64,000 bases of DNA from Candidatus Hydrogenedentota bacterium (GTDB lineage Bacteria; Hydrogenedentota; Hydrogenedentia; Hydrogenedentales; JAGMZX01). Under the pieces are notes generated by a model that was not told where the DNA came from, made no database searches, and was given only the letters and a program-made list of their open reading frames with translations. The stretch is taken from NCBI GenBank assembly GCA_029556545.1, contig JAKQEQ010000193.1, positions 141,262 through 205,261 of the forward strand, in the 5' to 3' direction. The number at the start of each line of letters is the position of its first letter. Positions within the stretch are counted from its first letter, which is position 1. Made by a program: the position numbers and the translations under genes. Below, in pieces: positions 24,054-31,913 of this stretch.

Positions 24054-24419
24054 ATGAATCTACGTCCGCTGACTCATGAAGAAGTAGATATTCGGCTCGA
24101 AGCGGAGCCGGAGTTTGTGCCGGTTGAAGGCAACGCTTGTGCCTCAGGTGATGACGCCTTCGACCGTGAGGTTGAGCGCAACATCATTTGCCGGATACAG
24201 GAGGGCGATGTCTGGGCCTGGGCCGCGGTCACCGTGACCGTCTCATGGGGAGCGTTTTCGGCTTCGGACCATCTTGGCTGCTGCTCGTACGCGGATGAAG
24301 AAGACTTTAGCCACCCCGGCGGCTACTTCGACGACATGGTCGATGAGGCGCTGGAGGAACTCAACAGGATCGTCCTCGATGCCTATCGGCAGCTGAAGAC
24401 TCGGGAGCGGGCGGCATAG
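24054..24419 (+). CDS. Small acidic mobile-element protein, 121 aa
   Basis: The SD AAGGAGGTGA lies 5 nt before ATG 24054. The protein contains VWAWAAVTVTVSWGAFSASDHLG, then CCSYADEEDF and a helical end DDMVDEALEELNRIVLDAYRQL. Proteins of this pattern are common on plasmids next to ArdC and DUF-type small genes; none has a known role. No membrane segment is predicted, because the hydrophobic stretch is strand-like. Confidence 0.75.
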   Translation: MNLRPLTHEEVDIRLEAEPEFVPVEGNACASGDDAFDREVERNIICRIQEGDVWAWAAVTVTVSWGAFSASDHLGCCSYADEEDFSHPGGYFDDMVDEALEELNRIVLDAYRQLKTRERAA

Positions 24420-24442
24420 CCCTTCACTATGCGATGAAGACC

Positions 24443-24474
24443 GGCCCGGCGGGACACCAGTGGCCCGCCGGGCC
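24443..24474 (+). terminator. Strong intergenic hairpin before the gene at 24499
   Basis: GGCCCGGCGGG (24443-24453) pairs perfectly with CCCGCCGGGCC (24464-24474). The SD of the next gene follows 11 nt later. The U-tract is weak, so it may be a leader structure as much as a terminator. Confidence 0.6.
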
Positions 24475-24498
24475 TCAACCATCTATGGAGGTATCAAG

Positions 24499-24801
24499 AT
24501 GAGCACGAAAGAACGAGTGAGATTTGACCTCGGCCAGATTGTGGCCACGCCTGGAGCTTTAGAAGTGCTCCAACGGAACAATTCAACCGGCCTGGAATAC
24601 CTTCGACGGCATGCCTCGGGCGACTGGGGAATTGTCTGCGAAGAAGACAAACAGGCCAACGACGATGCTCTGCCCACGGGTGCGCGTCTGTTAAGCGCGT
24701 ACTTCCTTCCGGACGAAACCAAGCTCTGGATCATCACGGATGCGGAGGATGACAAAGGCAAGCGGCAGGCGACTACCTTTCTCTTGCCTGAGGAGTACTG
24801 A
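24499..24801 (+). CDS. Conserved plasmid-related protein, 100 aa
   Basis: The protein starts MSTKERVRFDLGQIVATPGA and contains LEYLRRHASGDWG, then NDDALPTGARLLSAY and KLWIITDAED before the end FLLPEEY. This is a widespread small family on bacterial plasmids and integrative elements, recognisable by the QIVATPGAL, GDWG and LLPEEY motifs. Its function is unknown. The SD is ATGGAGGT. It has a hairpin on either side. Confidence 0.85.
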   Translation: MSTKERVRFDLGQIVATPGALEVLQRNNSTGLEYLRRHASGDWGIVCEEDKQANDDALPTGARLLSAYFLPDETKLWIITDAEDDKGKRQATTFLLPEEY

Positions 24802-24810
24802 TCACCCCGG

Positions 24811-24848
24811 CGACCGTATGTGCATACCAATATCTGCACGTACGGTCG
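24811..24848 (+). terminator. Intergenic hairpin
   Basis: CGACCGTATGTGCA (24811-24824) pairs with TGCACGTACGGTCG (24835-24848) with one G-T pair. It follows the stop at 24801 and precedes the SD AGGAGGAA of the gene at 24918. Confidence 0.6.
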
Positions 24849-24917
24849 TTCGTCCATTCCCAATTCAATCGGCCTTTTCCGGCAACCAGCCAGGGAACGC
24901 AATCAGGAGGAATACCG

Positions 24918-25409
24918 ATGACTGAAACTACAACTCATGAGTTCATGCTTCAGTTTGCGGCCGAAGCGATTGGACTCCGAGCCCAAAAGGACGGCTATGA
25001 GCCTTCGGTCTACGACGCGAAACACGACCCCGAAGGCTACATCACATCACTGCTCAACGCCTTGCACCAATGGTCTCACGCCAACGGCATCGACTGGGAA
25101 GGCGAGCTTGCCCGCGCGCAAGGCTTCTTCGAGCAGGACATATCGGATTGCGAAGGGGCTGACTCGGAACCCCTGGCCAAACCGGATATCTCGGAACTGC
25201 GCTGTCCAAACTGCGGACACGAACAGAGCTTCGTGATTGAGGTGAGCGAGTGTCTGCTCATGTTTGCGGACGGCGTCGTGCTGCATGGCGATTCCGGCGA
25301 GGAATGGGGAGACTGGTCCTCGTGCCGCTGCCATGAATGCTGTCATCGCGGAACGGTCTACCAGTTCCGCAAGCCCAAACAAGAAAAGGAGGTGATAACT
25401 CATGGGTGA
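24918..25409 (+). CDS. Zinc-ribbon-containing mobile-element protein, 163 aa
   Basis: The SD is AGGAGGAA. Residues 1-75 are helical (EFMLQFAAEAIGLRAQKDGY, LLNALHQWSHANG). Residues 90-155 hold a split zinc ribbon: LRCPNCGHEQSF and CRCHECCHRGTVYQF. The pattern fits small plasmid proteins that sit beside ArdC. The stop overlaps the next start by 8 nt. DNA or RNA binding is possible. Confidence 0.75.
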   Translation: MTETTTHEFMLQFAAEAIGLRAQKDGYEPSVYDAKHDPEGYITSLLNALHQWSHANGIDWEGELARAQGFFEQDISDCEGADSEPLAKPDISELRCPNCGHEQSFVIEVSECLLMFADGVVLHGDSGEEWGDWSSCRCHECCHRGTVYQFRKPKQEKEVITHG

Positions 25410-25695
25410 CATCTGTGATATGAACGATCTTGAGCGCTTCATGCGCTCGCAGGAGGGCCAGGCGCATCTGGACGAGATCCGGAAGATGCTCAAAGGCCGG
25501 ACCATTGTGGACATCAGTTTCTCCAACGAGGTCCACTTCATCGCCACCACCCTTCATCTGGATGATGGGGAGACATTCGTTGTCTTTCAGCCGTCTCTGG
25601 AAGTGGAGGCGATCCGAGAACAGTTCGAGGAGGTCCTTGAGCGTGAGTATTTCGTTGATTTCCCAGATCGCAAACCCAAGGAGGGCGCGCCATGA
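25402..25695 (+). CDS. Small mobile-element protein, 97 aa
   Basis: ATG 25402 follows AAAAGGAGGTGATAACTC and overlaps the previous gene. The protein (MGDICDMNDLERFMRSQEGQ, GRTIVDISFSNEVHFIATTL, LDDGETFVVFQPSLEVEAI) has an alpha then antiparallel-strand pattern. I recall similar short proteins from plasmid clusters but no function. The stop overlaps the next ATG by 4 nt. Confidence 0.7.
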   Translation: MGDICDMNDLERFMRSQEGQAHLDEIRKMLKGRTIVDISFSNEVHFIATTLHLDDGETFVVFQPSLEVEAIREQFEEVLEREYFVDFPDRKPKEGAP

Positions 25696-26120
25696 GCTCT
25701 GCACGATCTGATGGCTGTCCCGCGTGCGGCGGCAAGGGCTGGCTTGTCATGTTCAACACCGACACGCGCGCGCTCGAACTCCAACGCTGCGACGCCTGCT
25801 GCCTGTTTCAGTCCGATGAGGCGGCACGGGAACACGTCGCACGCAGTCCAGCACTTCAGGCAGAAGTGGAGAAGGCTTTCGGTCCTTCGGCTACGCGCGG
25901 CCAGAGTGAGAATGAGACTGGCGGGCACAACATGACGAAGACGTACCTTGTAGGAGTCCGCGAGGTGCACTTCCGCTACTACAAGATAACCGCAGAGAAC
26001 GAAGAGCAGGCAAAGGACCTTGTCCATAAACGCGGGCCTGAAGTGGAAGACATCGAATTCAGCGAATTCTCCCATGAATGCGACCGCGAAACTTGGTCTG
26101 TTGAGGAGAGCAACGCCTAG
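25692..26120 (+). CDS. Small protein with CxxCxGxG-like zinc motif, 142 aa
   Basis: The N-terminal part has CPACGGKGWLVMFNT and LQRCDACCLFQSDEAA, a DnaJ-type CxxCxG zinc knuckle pair. A linker follows, then a C-terminal domain from MTKTYLVGVREVHFRYYKIT. An internal ATG at 25933 has no convincing SD, so I treat it as one gene, although a fusion of two plasmid genes is likely. It overlaps the upstream gene by 4 nt. Confidence 0.65.
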   Translation: MSSARSDGCPACGGKGWLVMFNTDTRALELQRCDACCLFQSDEAAREHVARSPALQAEVEKAFGPSATRGQSENETGGHNMTKTYLVGVREVHFRYYKITAENEEQAKDLVHKRGPEVEDIEFSEFSHECDRETWSVEESNA

Positions 26121-26192
26121 CTTGACCGACGCACCTTCCCTAGCGATGACTCCCAACCCACCCTGCTGAAACCCTGACCCCAAACCAAAAAC

Positions 26193-26229
26193 GGGGCGAG
26201 ATCTGCCTTCTCGGAGGTGGACTCGCCCC
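26193..26229 (+). terminator. Intergenic hairpin before the gp88-like gene
   Basis: GGGGCGAG (26193-26200) pairs with CTCGCCCC (26222-26229), then TCTTCCTTT and the SD AAAGGAGG. It has the same stem, U-rich, SD order as the hairpins at 23034 and 26883. Confidence 0.6.
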
Positions 26230-26257
26230 TCTTCCTTTGGAAAGGAGGCGAAGAACG

Positions 26258-26872
26258 ATGGAACAAGAATTCGCTGTTCCCCTGTGTCTATCGAACGCAG
26301 GCAACACCAAAGTTGGACGGGTCTGGACGTTCAGTCTGCCCAGCTTTGTAACATGCCCGGGCGCAAGCGCCTGGTGCAGACAGCATTGCTACGCAGCACG
26401 TTTCGAGCGGCTCCGCGGAAACTGCCGCCGAGCGTATATCCGGAACCTGGCGCTGAGTTTGGAACCGGACCGCTTTGTCGCTGACGTACTGAAGTCGCTG
26501 CCCGAAGATGCGCCGCTGGTGCGTGTTCACGTGGGCGGGGATTTCTACTCAGCCGAATACTGCGCGTCATGGCAGGGAATCTGTCAGGCCAGACCAGGAA
26601 CCCGGTTCTGGGCCTACACCCGTTCATGGGTCACGGCCGCGCTACGCCCTGCATTGGAGCAACTCCGCTCGCTTTCGAATGTGGAGGTGCTCGCAAGCCT
26701 CGACCCGCAGATGCCGCCACCACCGGAGAGTTGGCGAACGGCGTTCATCGAAATCGATCCACGGGCCTCAGGCATGCCCTGCCGGCATCAGCAGGGAGAG
26801 GTCGATTCCTGCCTCGAATGCGGCTATTGCTTCCGCGAGAATGCAGGCAACGTCGTGTTCAAGGTCCACTGA
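26258..26872 (+). CDS. Gp88-like Cys-rich protein
   Basis: The 204-aa protein follows AAAGGAGGCGAAGAACG. It contains CPGASAWCRQHCYAARF, RVHVGGDFYSAEYCASW, FWAYTRSW and a C-terminal group MPCRHQQGEVDSCLECGYCF. The Cys pattern CxxxxxxCxxxC matches the family named after mycobacteriophage gene product 88, found in phages and plasmids. Its relatives are suspected to be metalloproteins, possibly Fe-S proteins. It probably acts in DNA or nucleotide metabolism of the element, but this is inference. Confidence 0.7.
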   Translation: MEQEFAVPLCLSNAGNTKVGRVWTFSLPSFVTCPGASAWCRQHCYAARFERLRGNCRRAYIRNLALSLEPDRFVADVLKSLPEDAPLVRVHVGGDFYSAEYCASWQGICQARPGTRFWAYTRSWVTAALRPALEQLRSLSNVEVLASLDPQMPPPPESWRTAFIEIDPRASGMPCRHQQGEVDSCLECGYCFRENAGNVVFKVH

Positions 26873-26882
26873 AACCCCAACC

Positions 26883-26920
26883 AGACGCCCCACAGGAGAA
26901 CTTTGCCCTGTGGGGCGTCT
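26883..26920 (+). terminator. Hairpin before the VWA gene, twin of the ardC leader hairpin
   Basis: AGACGCCCCACAGG (26883-26896) pairs perfectly with 26907-26920 around the loop AGAACTTTGC. The loop and inner stem match the hairpin at 23034-23069, and both are followed by a CATAACA tract and an SD. Confidence 0.7.
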
Positions 26921-26943
26921 TCATAACAAAGGAGAGAAAGCCA

Positions 26944-28248
26944 ATGGAAATCAATCTGCAAACCGTCCGAGGCATCCTTCAAGGAACCTTCGGCCGGGAT
27001 GGCTTTGTTGCATCCTTCATCAAGAAGGTGGAAACAACCGAGAATTGCCCCACGGCCAGCATCGATGCCCAAGGCGTCATGCGGTACAACCCATCATTCG
27101 TTGAGCAGTATGTCACGAGCCCGGCGGACCTGTTCTGCCTCGTGACGCATGAGCTGATGCACCCCATGTTCGGCCACTTCGTTTATCAGAATGGCCACTT
27201 GGAAAACATCGGCGCAGACATGGTCATCAACGCGACGATCAGCCTGCTGTTTGCCCGTCACTCGGGGAGCGGCGCTCTGTTCAGGCGGTTCTACAAGCCT
27301 ATAGGGCTTGAGGGCCTGCTGCGTCCCGAAAGCGACATGCACCAGAGCCGGTACAGTCGGCTCTACCATGATTTCTACGAGAACCACTGTATCGGCCAGA
27401 AACTGAGCACGGGAGAGGTCATTCAGGCCCTGAAAGTGCTTACACCGATGGTCGAAGTATCGACCATCATCCTTCTCGGCAATCACGATGCCGGATCCTG
27501 CAAGCCTGGTGCTGAGCACTCGGGCAACATCTTCGATTCAGAAGCGCTCGCTCGAATAGCCGAGAACCTGAGACGCGTTGCCCAGCGCCCCAGCGGCCAT
27601 CCCGCAGGCTACGGGGAAGCCCTGTTTGATTTCTTCCTCGATGTGCTCAAGAGCCACATGGGCCTCAAGCGCGCTCTGCTGGACCGCTTCACGACGCGAC
27701 AAAAGGTCGACCGGTTCCGCAGAATGGTTACGCACCCGCGCATCGGGGTGTCGCCAATCCCCATCCGGCCGTCGAAGCGGGATTTCGTCCTGCTCGCAGC
27801 CGGCGTTCCTCCGTTTCACTACCACAACGTGGCTTACCGTCAGGCTGCACAGGAACGCGGTCTCGCTGTGTATCTCGATGTCTCCGGCAGTGTGAATCAG
27901 CACCTGCCAGAGATCATCGGCCTGCTTCGCAGTCTGAAGGCCGAGTTGATGAGCATCTTTCTGTTCTCCAACAAGGTCGTCGAGGTTCCATTTCGGACGC
28001 TGCTCGCCGGCCAGGTTCAGACCACCTACGGCACGGACTTTGACTGCATCGCGGAGCACGTTCTGGCCAACCGCTTCGACAAAGCCGTCATCCTCACCGA
28101 CGGCTACGCAAGCATGACGGAGGAAAACCAGGAGCAACTGAAGGCCCGCACGTTCAGGGCGTTGACCGTCCTCTTTGGCGGCCGGACCGACAGTCCTGAG
28201 TTCGAGGTTCTTGGCGACGTCGTTCAGTTGGACGAAGTCACCGTCTGA
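26944..28248 (+). CDS. Putative metallopeptidase-VWA protein (DUF2201-like)
   Basis: The 434-aa protein has an N-terminal zincin-like motif LVTHELMHPMFGH (about residue 65-77) and a C-terminal von Willebrand A domain with the metal site YLDVSGSVNQ (DxSxS) and VILTDGYAS. This architecture pairs with MoxR-type AAA ATPases, one of which is encoded 620 bp downstream. Such pairs act as ATP-dependent remodelling machines. The SD is AAAGGAG. A 172-bp decayed copy of residues about 351-408 lies in the chromosome at 55513-55684, so this gene or its close relative has been in this lineage before. Confidence 0.82.
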   Translation: MEINLQTVRGILQGTFGRDGFVASFIKKVETTENCPTASIDAQGVMRYNPSFVEQYVTSPADLFCLVTHELMHPMFGHFVYQNGHLENIGADMVINATISLLFARHSGSGALFRRFYKPIGLEGLLRPESDMHQSRYSRLYHDFYENHCIGQKLSTGEVIQALKVLTPMVEVSTIILLGNHDAGSCKPGAEHSGNIFDSEALARIAENLRRVAQRPSGHPAGYGEALFDFFLDVLKSHMGLKRALLDRFTTRQKVDRFRRMVTHPRIGVSPIPIRPSKRDFVLLAAGVPPFHYHNVAYRQAAQERGLAVYLDVSGSVNQHLPEIIGLLRSLKAELMSIFLFSNKVVEVPFRTLLAGQVQTTYGTDFDCIAEHVLANRFDKAVILTDGYASMTEENQEQLKARTFRALTVLFGGRTDSPEFEVLGDVVQLDEVTV

Positions 28249-28265
28249 GAAAGGAGGCAACACCC

Positions 28266-28439
28266 ATGGAATACAGAGTGACCTGGATCATCGACCTGGA
28301 TGCCGAGTCCTTCGAGGATGCGGCGCGCTTAGCCCGAGAGATCCAATTGGACCCCGACTCGCTTGCTACTCATTTCATTATCCGGGATCGGCACGGCGAC
28401 GACCGCGAAGTCTGGGCCGATTCCAAACACCCATGGTGA
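28266..28439 (+). CDS. Small mobile-element protein, 57 aa
   Basis: ATG 28266 follows AAAGGAGGCAACACCC, 17 nt after the VWA stop. The peptide MEYRVTWIIDLDAESFEDAA continues AARLAREIQLDPDSLATHF and ends with DDREVWADSKHPW. It has a strand-helix-strand pattern. Short proteins of this kind are frequent on plasmids, with no known function. Confidence 0.72.
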   Translation: MEYRVTWIIDLDAESFEDAARLAREIQLDPDSLATHFIIRDRHGDDREVWADSKHPW

Positions 28440-28502
28440 CGAACAAACGCAAACCGGTGTAGGTGCCAGGCGTTTGTGATGCCGAGAAATCACCAATGGG
28501 GA

Positions 28503-28535
28503 GGGAGGTGCCTCGTTCGATGGTGCCTCCCTTTT
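28503..28535 (+). terminator. Intrinsic terminator-like hairpin
   Basis: GGGAGGTGCC (28503-28512) pairs with GGTGCCTCCC (28522-28531) with two G-T pairs, then TTTT. The SD for 28576 lies further downstream. Confidence 0.65.
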
Positions 28536-28575
28536 CATCTCAACAGAGTTGAAAACGAAAACGGAGGTGAAACAC

Positions 28576-28770
28576 ATGAGAGTTTACGTCGCGATAGAGA
28601 CGTTTCAAGGCATTGTCAACGATGCCAAGGTCTTCATGACTGAGGAGTCTGCCACAGGCGCTGAGAAGATCTGGCTCCAGGAACAAGGCATTACGCATCA
28701 AGATGCTCGGAACTGCAAGGCCGACGACGGCACGAGCTTCTTCGTACGAGAGTGTGAGCTGAAGCCCTGA
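28576..28770 (+). CDS. Small mobile-element protein, 64 aa
   Basis: ATG 28576 follows ACGGAGGTGAAACAC. The protein MRVYVAIETFQGIVNDAKVF then has EKIWLQEQGITHQDARN and ends FFVRECELKP, a beta-alpha-beta pattern. No family is recognised beyond general similarity to short plasmid proteins. Hairpins isolate it on both sides. Confidence 0.7.
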   Translation: MRVYVAIETFQGIVNDAKVFMTEESATGAEKIWLQEQGITHQDARNCKADDGTSFFVRECELKP

Positions 28771-28796
28771 AAACCGAGTCCCAACGTGGCTGTTGT

Positions 28797-28828
28797 GGGA
28801 GGTGCCCCTTAGTGGGATGCCTCCCCTT
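28797..28828 (+). terminator. Terminator-like hairpin before the MoxR gene
   Basis: GGGAGGTG (28797-28804) pairs with TGCCTCCC (28818-28825), with two G-T pairs, then CTTTG. Its stem matches that of the hairpin at 28503, so the two are probably duplicated modules. Confidence 0.6.
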
Positions 28829-28869
28829 TGATCCGGAACAGAGACAGAGGACCAACAGGAGATAGAACC

Positions 28870-30360
28870 ATGATTCTGAAACAACTCGGTATCTTTGGAT
28901 GGAAGGAAGCAGACGAGAACCTTGTCCTGGCTTCCCTCCTCACCGGCGACCCGTTGCTGCTCATCGGCAGCCACGGGTGTGCCAAGACCCATGTGGCCAA
29001 CAAGGTCGCGCAGGCGCTAGGACGCAAATTCCTGGTGTATGACGCGTCGAAGGCAATGTTCGAAGACGTGCTCGGCTACCCCAATGTGGAGAAGCTCAAG
29101 CACGGCGTCGTCGAGTATGTTTCGAGTCCCGTCACCATCTGGGACAAGGAACTCGTGCTCATTGACGAACTCAACCGCGCGGTGCCGGAACTCCAGTCGA
29201 AATGGCTGGAGATCATCCGCAGCCGCAGGATCATGGGCTTCCCGACCCAGGTAAAATGGGTATGGGCGGCCATGAACCCCATCAGCTACAGCGCGACGCA
29301 AGCGCTGGACAACGCCCTCATTGGGCGGTTTGCCATCTTCCTCTATCCGCCGGATGTCCTTCAGATGGACGAAGCGGACCGCATCAAGGTGGCGAGGCAC
29401 ATCAACGGCGATGACGCGCCGAGTTTGGCCGAATGGACCAACGGCGAGACGGCAGGGACAGTTGCCCGGGCGGACGTTGAAGACGTTGGCGCCCGGCAGA
29501 GGGAGACCCTGATGAGATCCGGGGAGCACTTCCTCCGACTTCGCAATCAGATGCCCACGCTGGCCGAGTTTCTGGCCAAGTTCGCGGCACTATTGGTGCG
29601 CGAGACGGGCGGCGAAGTGGCCTTGGACGGACGCAGGCTCGGGTTCATCCACCGGAACCTGCTGGCTAATCGGGCCGTGGAACTGGCAAAGGCCGAGGTG
29701 TTCGGCGCGTCGTTGCCAGACTTCGTCGAATCCGCGCGGTACGTGGTGCAGGCCAGTATCGCGGTGGGTCTGAACGACGAAGGGCTCAAACGCGAAGAAG
29801 CGGTCCACAAGATGGAGGTCTGCTTCGACCTGCTCAGTTCGTACTTCGAGGAAGGCGCGGAACTGGGCCGGGTGAATCTGATCTATGAGTTGTTCACGAC
29901 GCCGGACCTGATGCGCCGGGCGGAGCTGCTCCTGACCGAAGACCTCGGTGAGATGGCTCTGTCCAAGGCCTGGACCGACCTCATGAACGAGGATCGTGAC
30001 ATCACGCTCCTCGCTTACACGGCCCTCCAGGTGGAAGCGAGGAGGCCCGGAACCGTGCCACAGGAGCTTCTGGCATCACTGGCCGGAAGGGTCAGTGGCG
30101 AGAAGCTGAGCACTAAGTGCATCGGCCGCCTCGAAGGTGATGCCGTCGAGTACATAGCAGAGGTCGAAGATCTCCTAGATCGGGAATCCGACCTCGACAA
30201 ACTCGTGGCGTATCAGCACGTATCCGAGCTAATCGACTCCGGCGCGGTCAACCCGGAGAGGCTGGAAAGAACCCGCCGGACGATCCAAGAGGATATCCGC
30301 AAGTTTGAGGCCCTGCTCGATGGTGCGGCAGGTGTAGCGAAAGGAGGTGTTGCAGCATGA
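28870..30360 (+). CDS. MoxR-type AAA+ ATPase
   Basis: The 496-aa protein starts MILKQLGIFGWKEADENL. It has Walker A GSHGCAKTHVANKVA, Walker B LVLIDELNRAVPELQ, sensor 1 WAAMNP and the arginine-bearing NALIGRFAIF, the marks of MoxR/RavA-like ATPases. A helical C-terminal half (residues 220-496) is longer than usual. It overlaps the next start by 4 nt. With the VWA protein upstream and the SAP-like protein downstream it probably forms a three-part remodelling or protective machine of the element. The substrate is unknown. Confidence 0.87.
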   Translation: MILKQLGIFGWKEADENLVLASLLTGDPLLLIGSHGCAKTHVANKVAQALGRKFLVYDASKAMFEDVLGYPNVEKLKHGVVEYVSSPVTIWDKELVLIDELNRAVPELQSKWLEIIRSRRIMGFPTQVKWVWAAMNPISYSATQALDNALIGRFAIFLYPPDVLQMDEADRIKVARHINGDDAPSLAEWTNGETAGTVARADVEDVGARQRETLMRSGEHFLRLRNQMPTLAEFLAKFAALLVRETGGEVALDGRRLGFIHRNLLANRAVELAKAEVFGASLPDFVESARYVVQASIAVGLNDEGLKREEAVHKMEVCFDLLSSYFEEGAELGRVNLIYELFTTPDLMRRAELLLTEDLGEMALSKAWTDLMNEDRDITLLAYTALQVEARRPGTVPQELLASLAGRVSGEKLSTKCIGRLEGDAVEYIAEVEDLLDRESDLDKLVAYQHVSELIDSGAVNPERLERTRRTIQEDIRKFEALLDGAAGVAKGGVAA

Positions 30361-31748
30361 GTACACTGAAGACCTTCCGATTCTGGCTTGAGCCAGACCA
30401 GCAGTTCCCCCAATTCAAACGGTTGGCGTGGGAACAAGTGGAGGTGCCTATCCGCGACGTATTGATGGGCGGCGTTCACCCCTGGACCACAAACCAGGAT
30501 GGAACAGACGTCCACCCGTCGCTCATAGACGCCTTCCTTCAAAGGCTTAACGATGAGAGCGTCAAGGTGGCGGAACTCGATTCGTTTGGGTACGGTCATG
30601 ACGTTTCCGCGCAGCAGGGCTACTACTACGAGAAGAAGACCCGGTTTGAGCGGACGCTGGAGTACATCCAGAAGAACATGCACTTCGTGGATGACCTCTC
30701 CTACCTGCAGCTCCTGGATATTGCCAAACGGCGCCTTCGGGAGTCGTGGAACCATCGTGTAGCGCGGACTCTGGCGGAACGGGCATGTCCGGGATTTCAG
30801 GAACTACGCCGGTTTCTCAAAGCCAAGGACAAGAGCATCAAGCTGTCCGGGTACGAGGATGTCGGCCAATATGACCTCGGCCAGGTGCTCTCCCTTGACG
30901 ACTTTGAGGGTAGGGACAGCCTTCTTATTTCGGAGGCGATTCCCTCTCTCAATTTCAGGAAGACCTCCTTCCTGAGCGGGGCGACAGACACCCAAAGACG
31001 GCTGCGGCTTGTTCCAGACATAGACAAGGTGACGCTGACCATGATTCCCGAAGGATCGGACTACGTCCACCTCGTCTGGCACGTGGAACGCGATGGCGAG
31101 ACGTGCCGGTTCAGGCCTGAGGTCGGCAAGAGCGAGTCGAAACGCCGCAAAGCGCGCGAATTCGCCGAGTTGTGGCGGACGGACGAGGGCCGGCTGTGTT
31201 TCAGAACAAGCATGGACCGCCTGTCCGAGATGGTCGAACAGCGTATAGCGGTGCCGTCCTTCCCGACGCTCAACTACACCTTCGACCACCACGGACCGAC
31301 CGCGACCGCCGAGGTCCCGGATGATCGCGTGCCTGCCTTCTTCATCGGCGGGTTCTACGACCGGAAAAGCAATGGAGACGTACTCAAGGACATCCTCCGT
31401 GAGTACGGCGTATCCATGACCGGTAACAAGTCGAAGCTGCTCCAAAAGCTCGCCAAACTGGCGGCCAAGGAGTACGTGCACCGGCGACCGGAGATGGATG
31501 CGTTCTTCTCCGACCGACGTTTCGTCCGCATCAGCGCTACACCGCCGAGGTCGGAACGCCTGCCCCTCATCGAGGATGCGCCACTTCTCCGCAATCTGCT
31601 CCTGACCATGTACGCGATGAGGCACCTCCGCGGTAATGCCATCCTCGACGTTGCCCACGACAACAATACCTACACCGAAGAACAACTCGCCCACGCCCTC
31701 CTCACGGGCAAGGTCGGCTTCTCCGGCGCCTTCCTCCGCGTCGCCTGA
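30357..31748 (+). CDS. Unrecognised partner of the MoxR ATPase with a SAP-like segment
   Basis: The 463-aa protein follows AAAGGAGGTGTTGCAGC and overlaps the AAA gene by 4 nt. Most of it has no recognisable fold. Near residues 340-372, VLKDILREYGVSMTGNKSKL followed by LQKLAKLAAKEY matches the two-helix SAP pattern that binds AT-rich DNA. A conserved-looking N-terminus (FRFWLEPDQQFPQFKRLAWE) precedes long charged helices. Tight coupling suggests that it guides the ATPase to DNA; that is inference. Confidence 0.65.
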   Translation: MSTLKTFRFWLEPDQQFPQFKRLAWEQVEVPIRDVLMGGVHPWTTNQDGTDVHPSLIDAFLQRLNDESVKVAELDSFGYGHDVSAQQGYYYEKKTRFERTLEYIQKNMHFVDDLSYLQLLDIAKRRLRESWNHRVARTLAERACPGFQELRRFLKAKDKSIKLSGYEDVGQYDLGQVLSLDDFEGRDSLLISEAIPSLNFRKTSFLSGATDTQRRLRLVPDIDKVTLTMIPEGSDYVHLVWHVERDGETCRFRPEVGKSESKRRKAREFAELWRTDEGRLCFRTSMDRLSEMVEQRIAVPSFPTLNYTFDHHGPTATAEVPDDRVPAFFIGGFYDRKSNGDVLKDILREYGVSMTGNKSKLLQKLAKLAAKEYVHRRPEMDAFFSDRRFVRISATPPRSERLPLIEDAPLLRNLLLTMYAMRHLRGNAILDVAHDNNTYTEEQLAHALLTGKVGFSGAFLRVA

Positions 31749-31755
31749 CGCACGA

Positions 31756-31797
31756 AAGGGGACGATCCCGCTCTGGGAATGAGTCCCCTTTTTTTGT
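31756..31797 (+). terminator. Intrinsic terminator ending the ardC-MoxR block
   Basis: AAGGGGAC (31756-31763) pairs with GTCCCCTT (31783-31790), with an inner TCCC/GGGA stem, followed by a run of T. It is the clearest terminator of the element. Confidence 0.85.
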
Positions 31798-31875
31798 GCT
31801 CAAGTATGTCGGGGTTATCCCGACATGGCGACTGTAACTTACGGGTCGCTGCGACTATCACTAGCAGGTGGTGCC

Positions 31876-31890
31876 ATACCTTTATATAGA
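31876..31890 (+). promoter_or_regulatory. Archaeal-type promoter for the gene at 31914
   Basis: ATACCTTTATATAGA contains TTTATATA (31881-31888), centred 29.5 bp upstream of ATG 31914. The predicted start is within 3 nt of the codon, and no SD is present. Confidence 0.68.
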
Positions 31891-31913
31891 TAGCGACATT
31901 CCCATCCTGAAAG

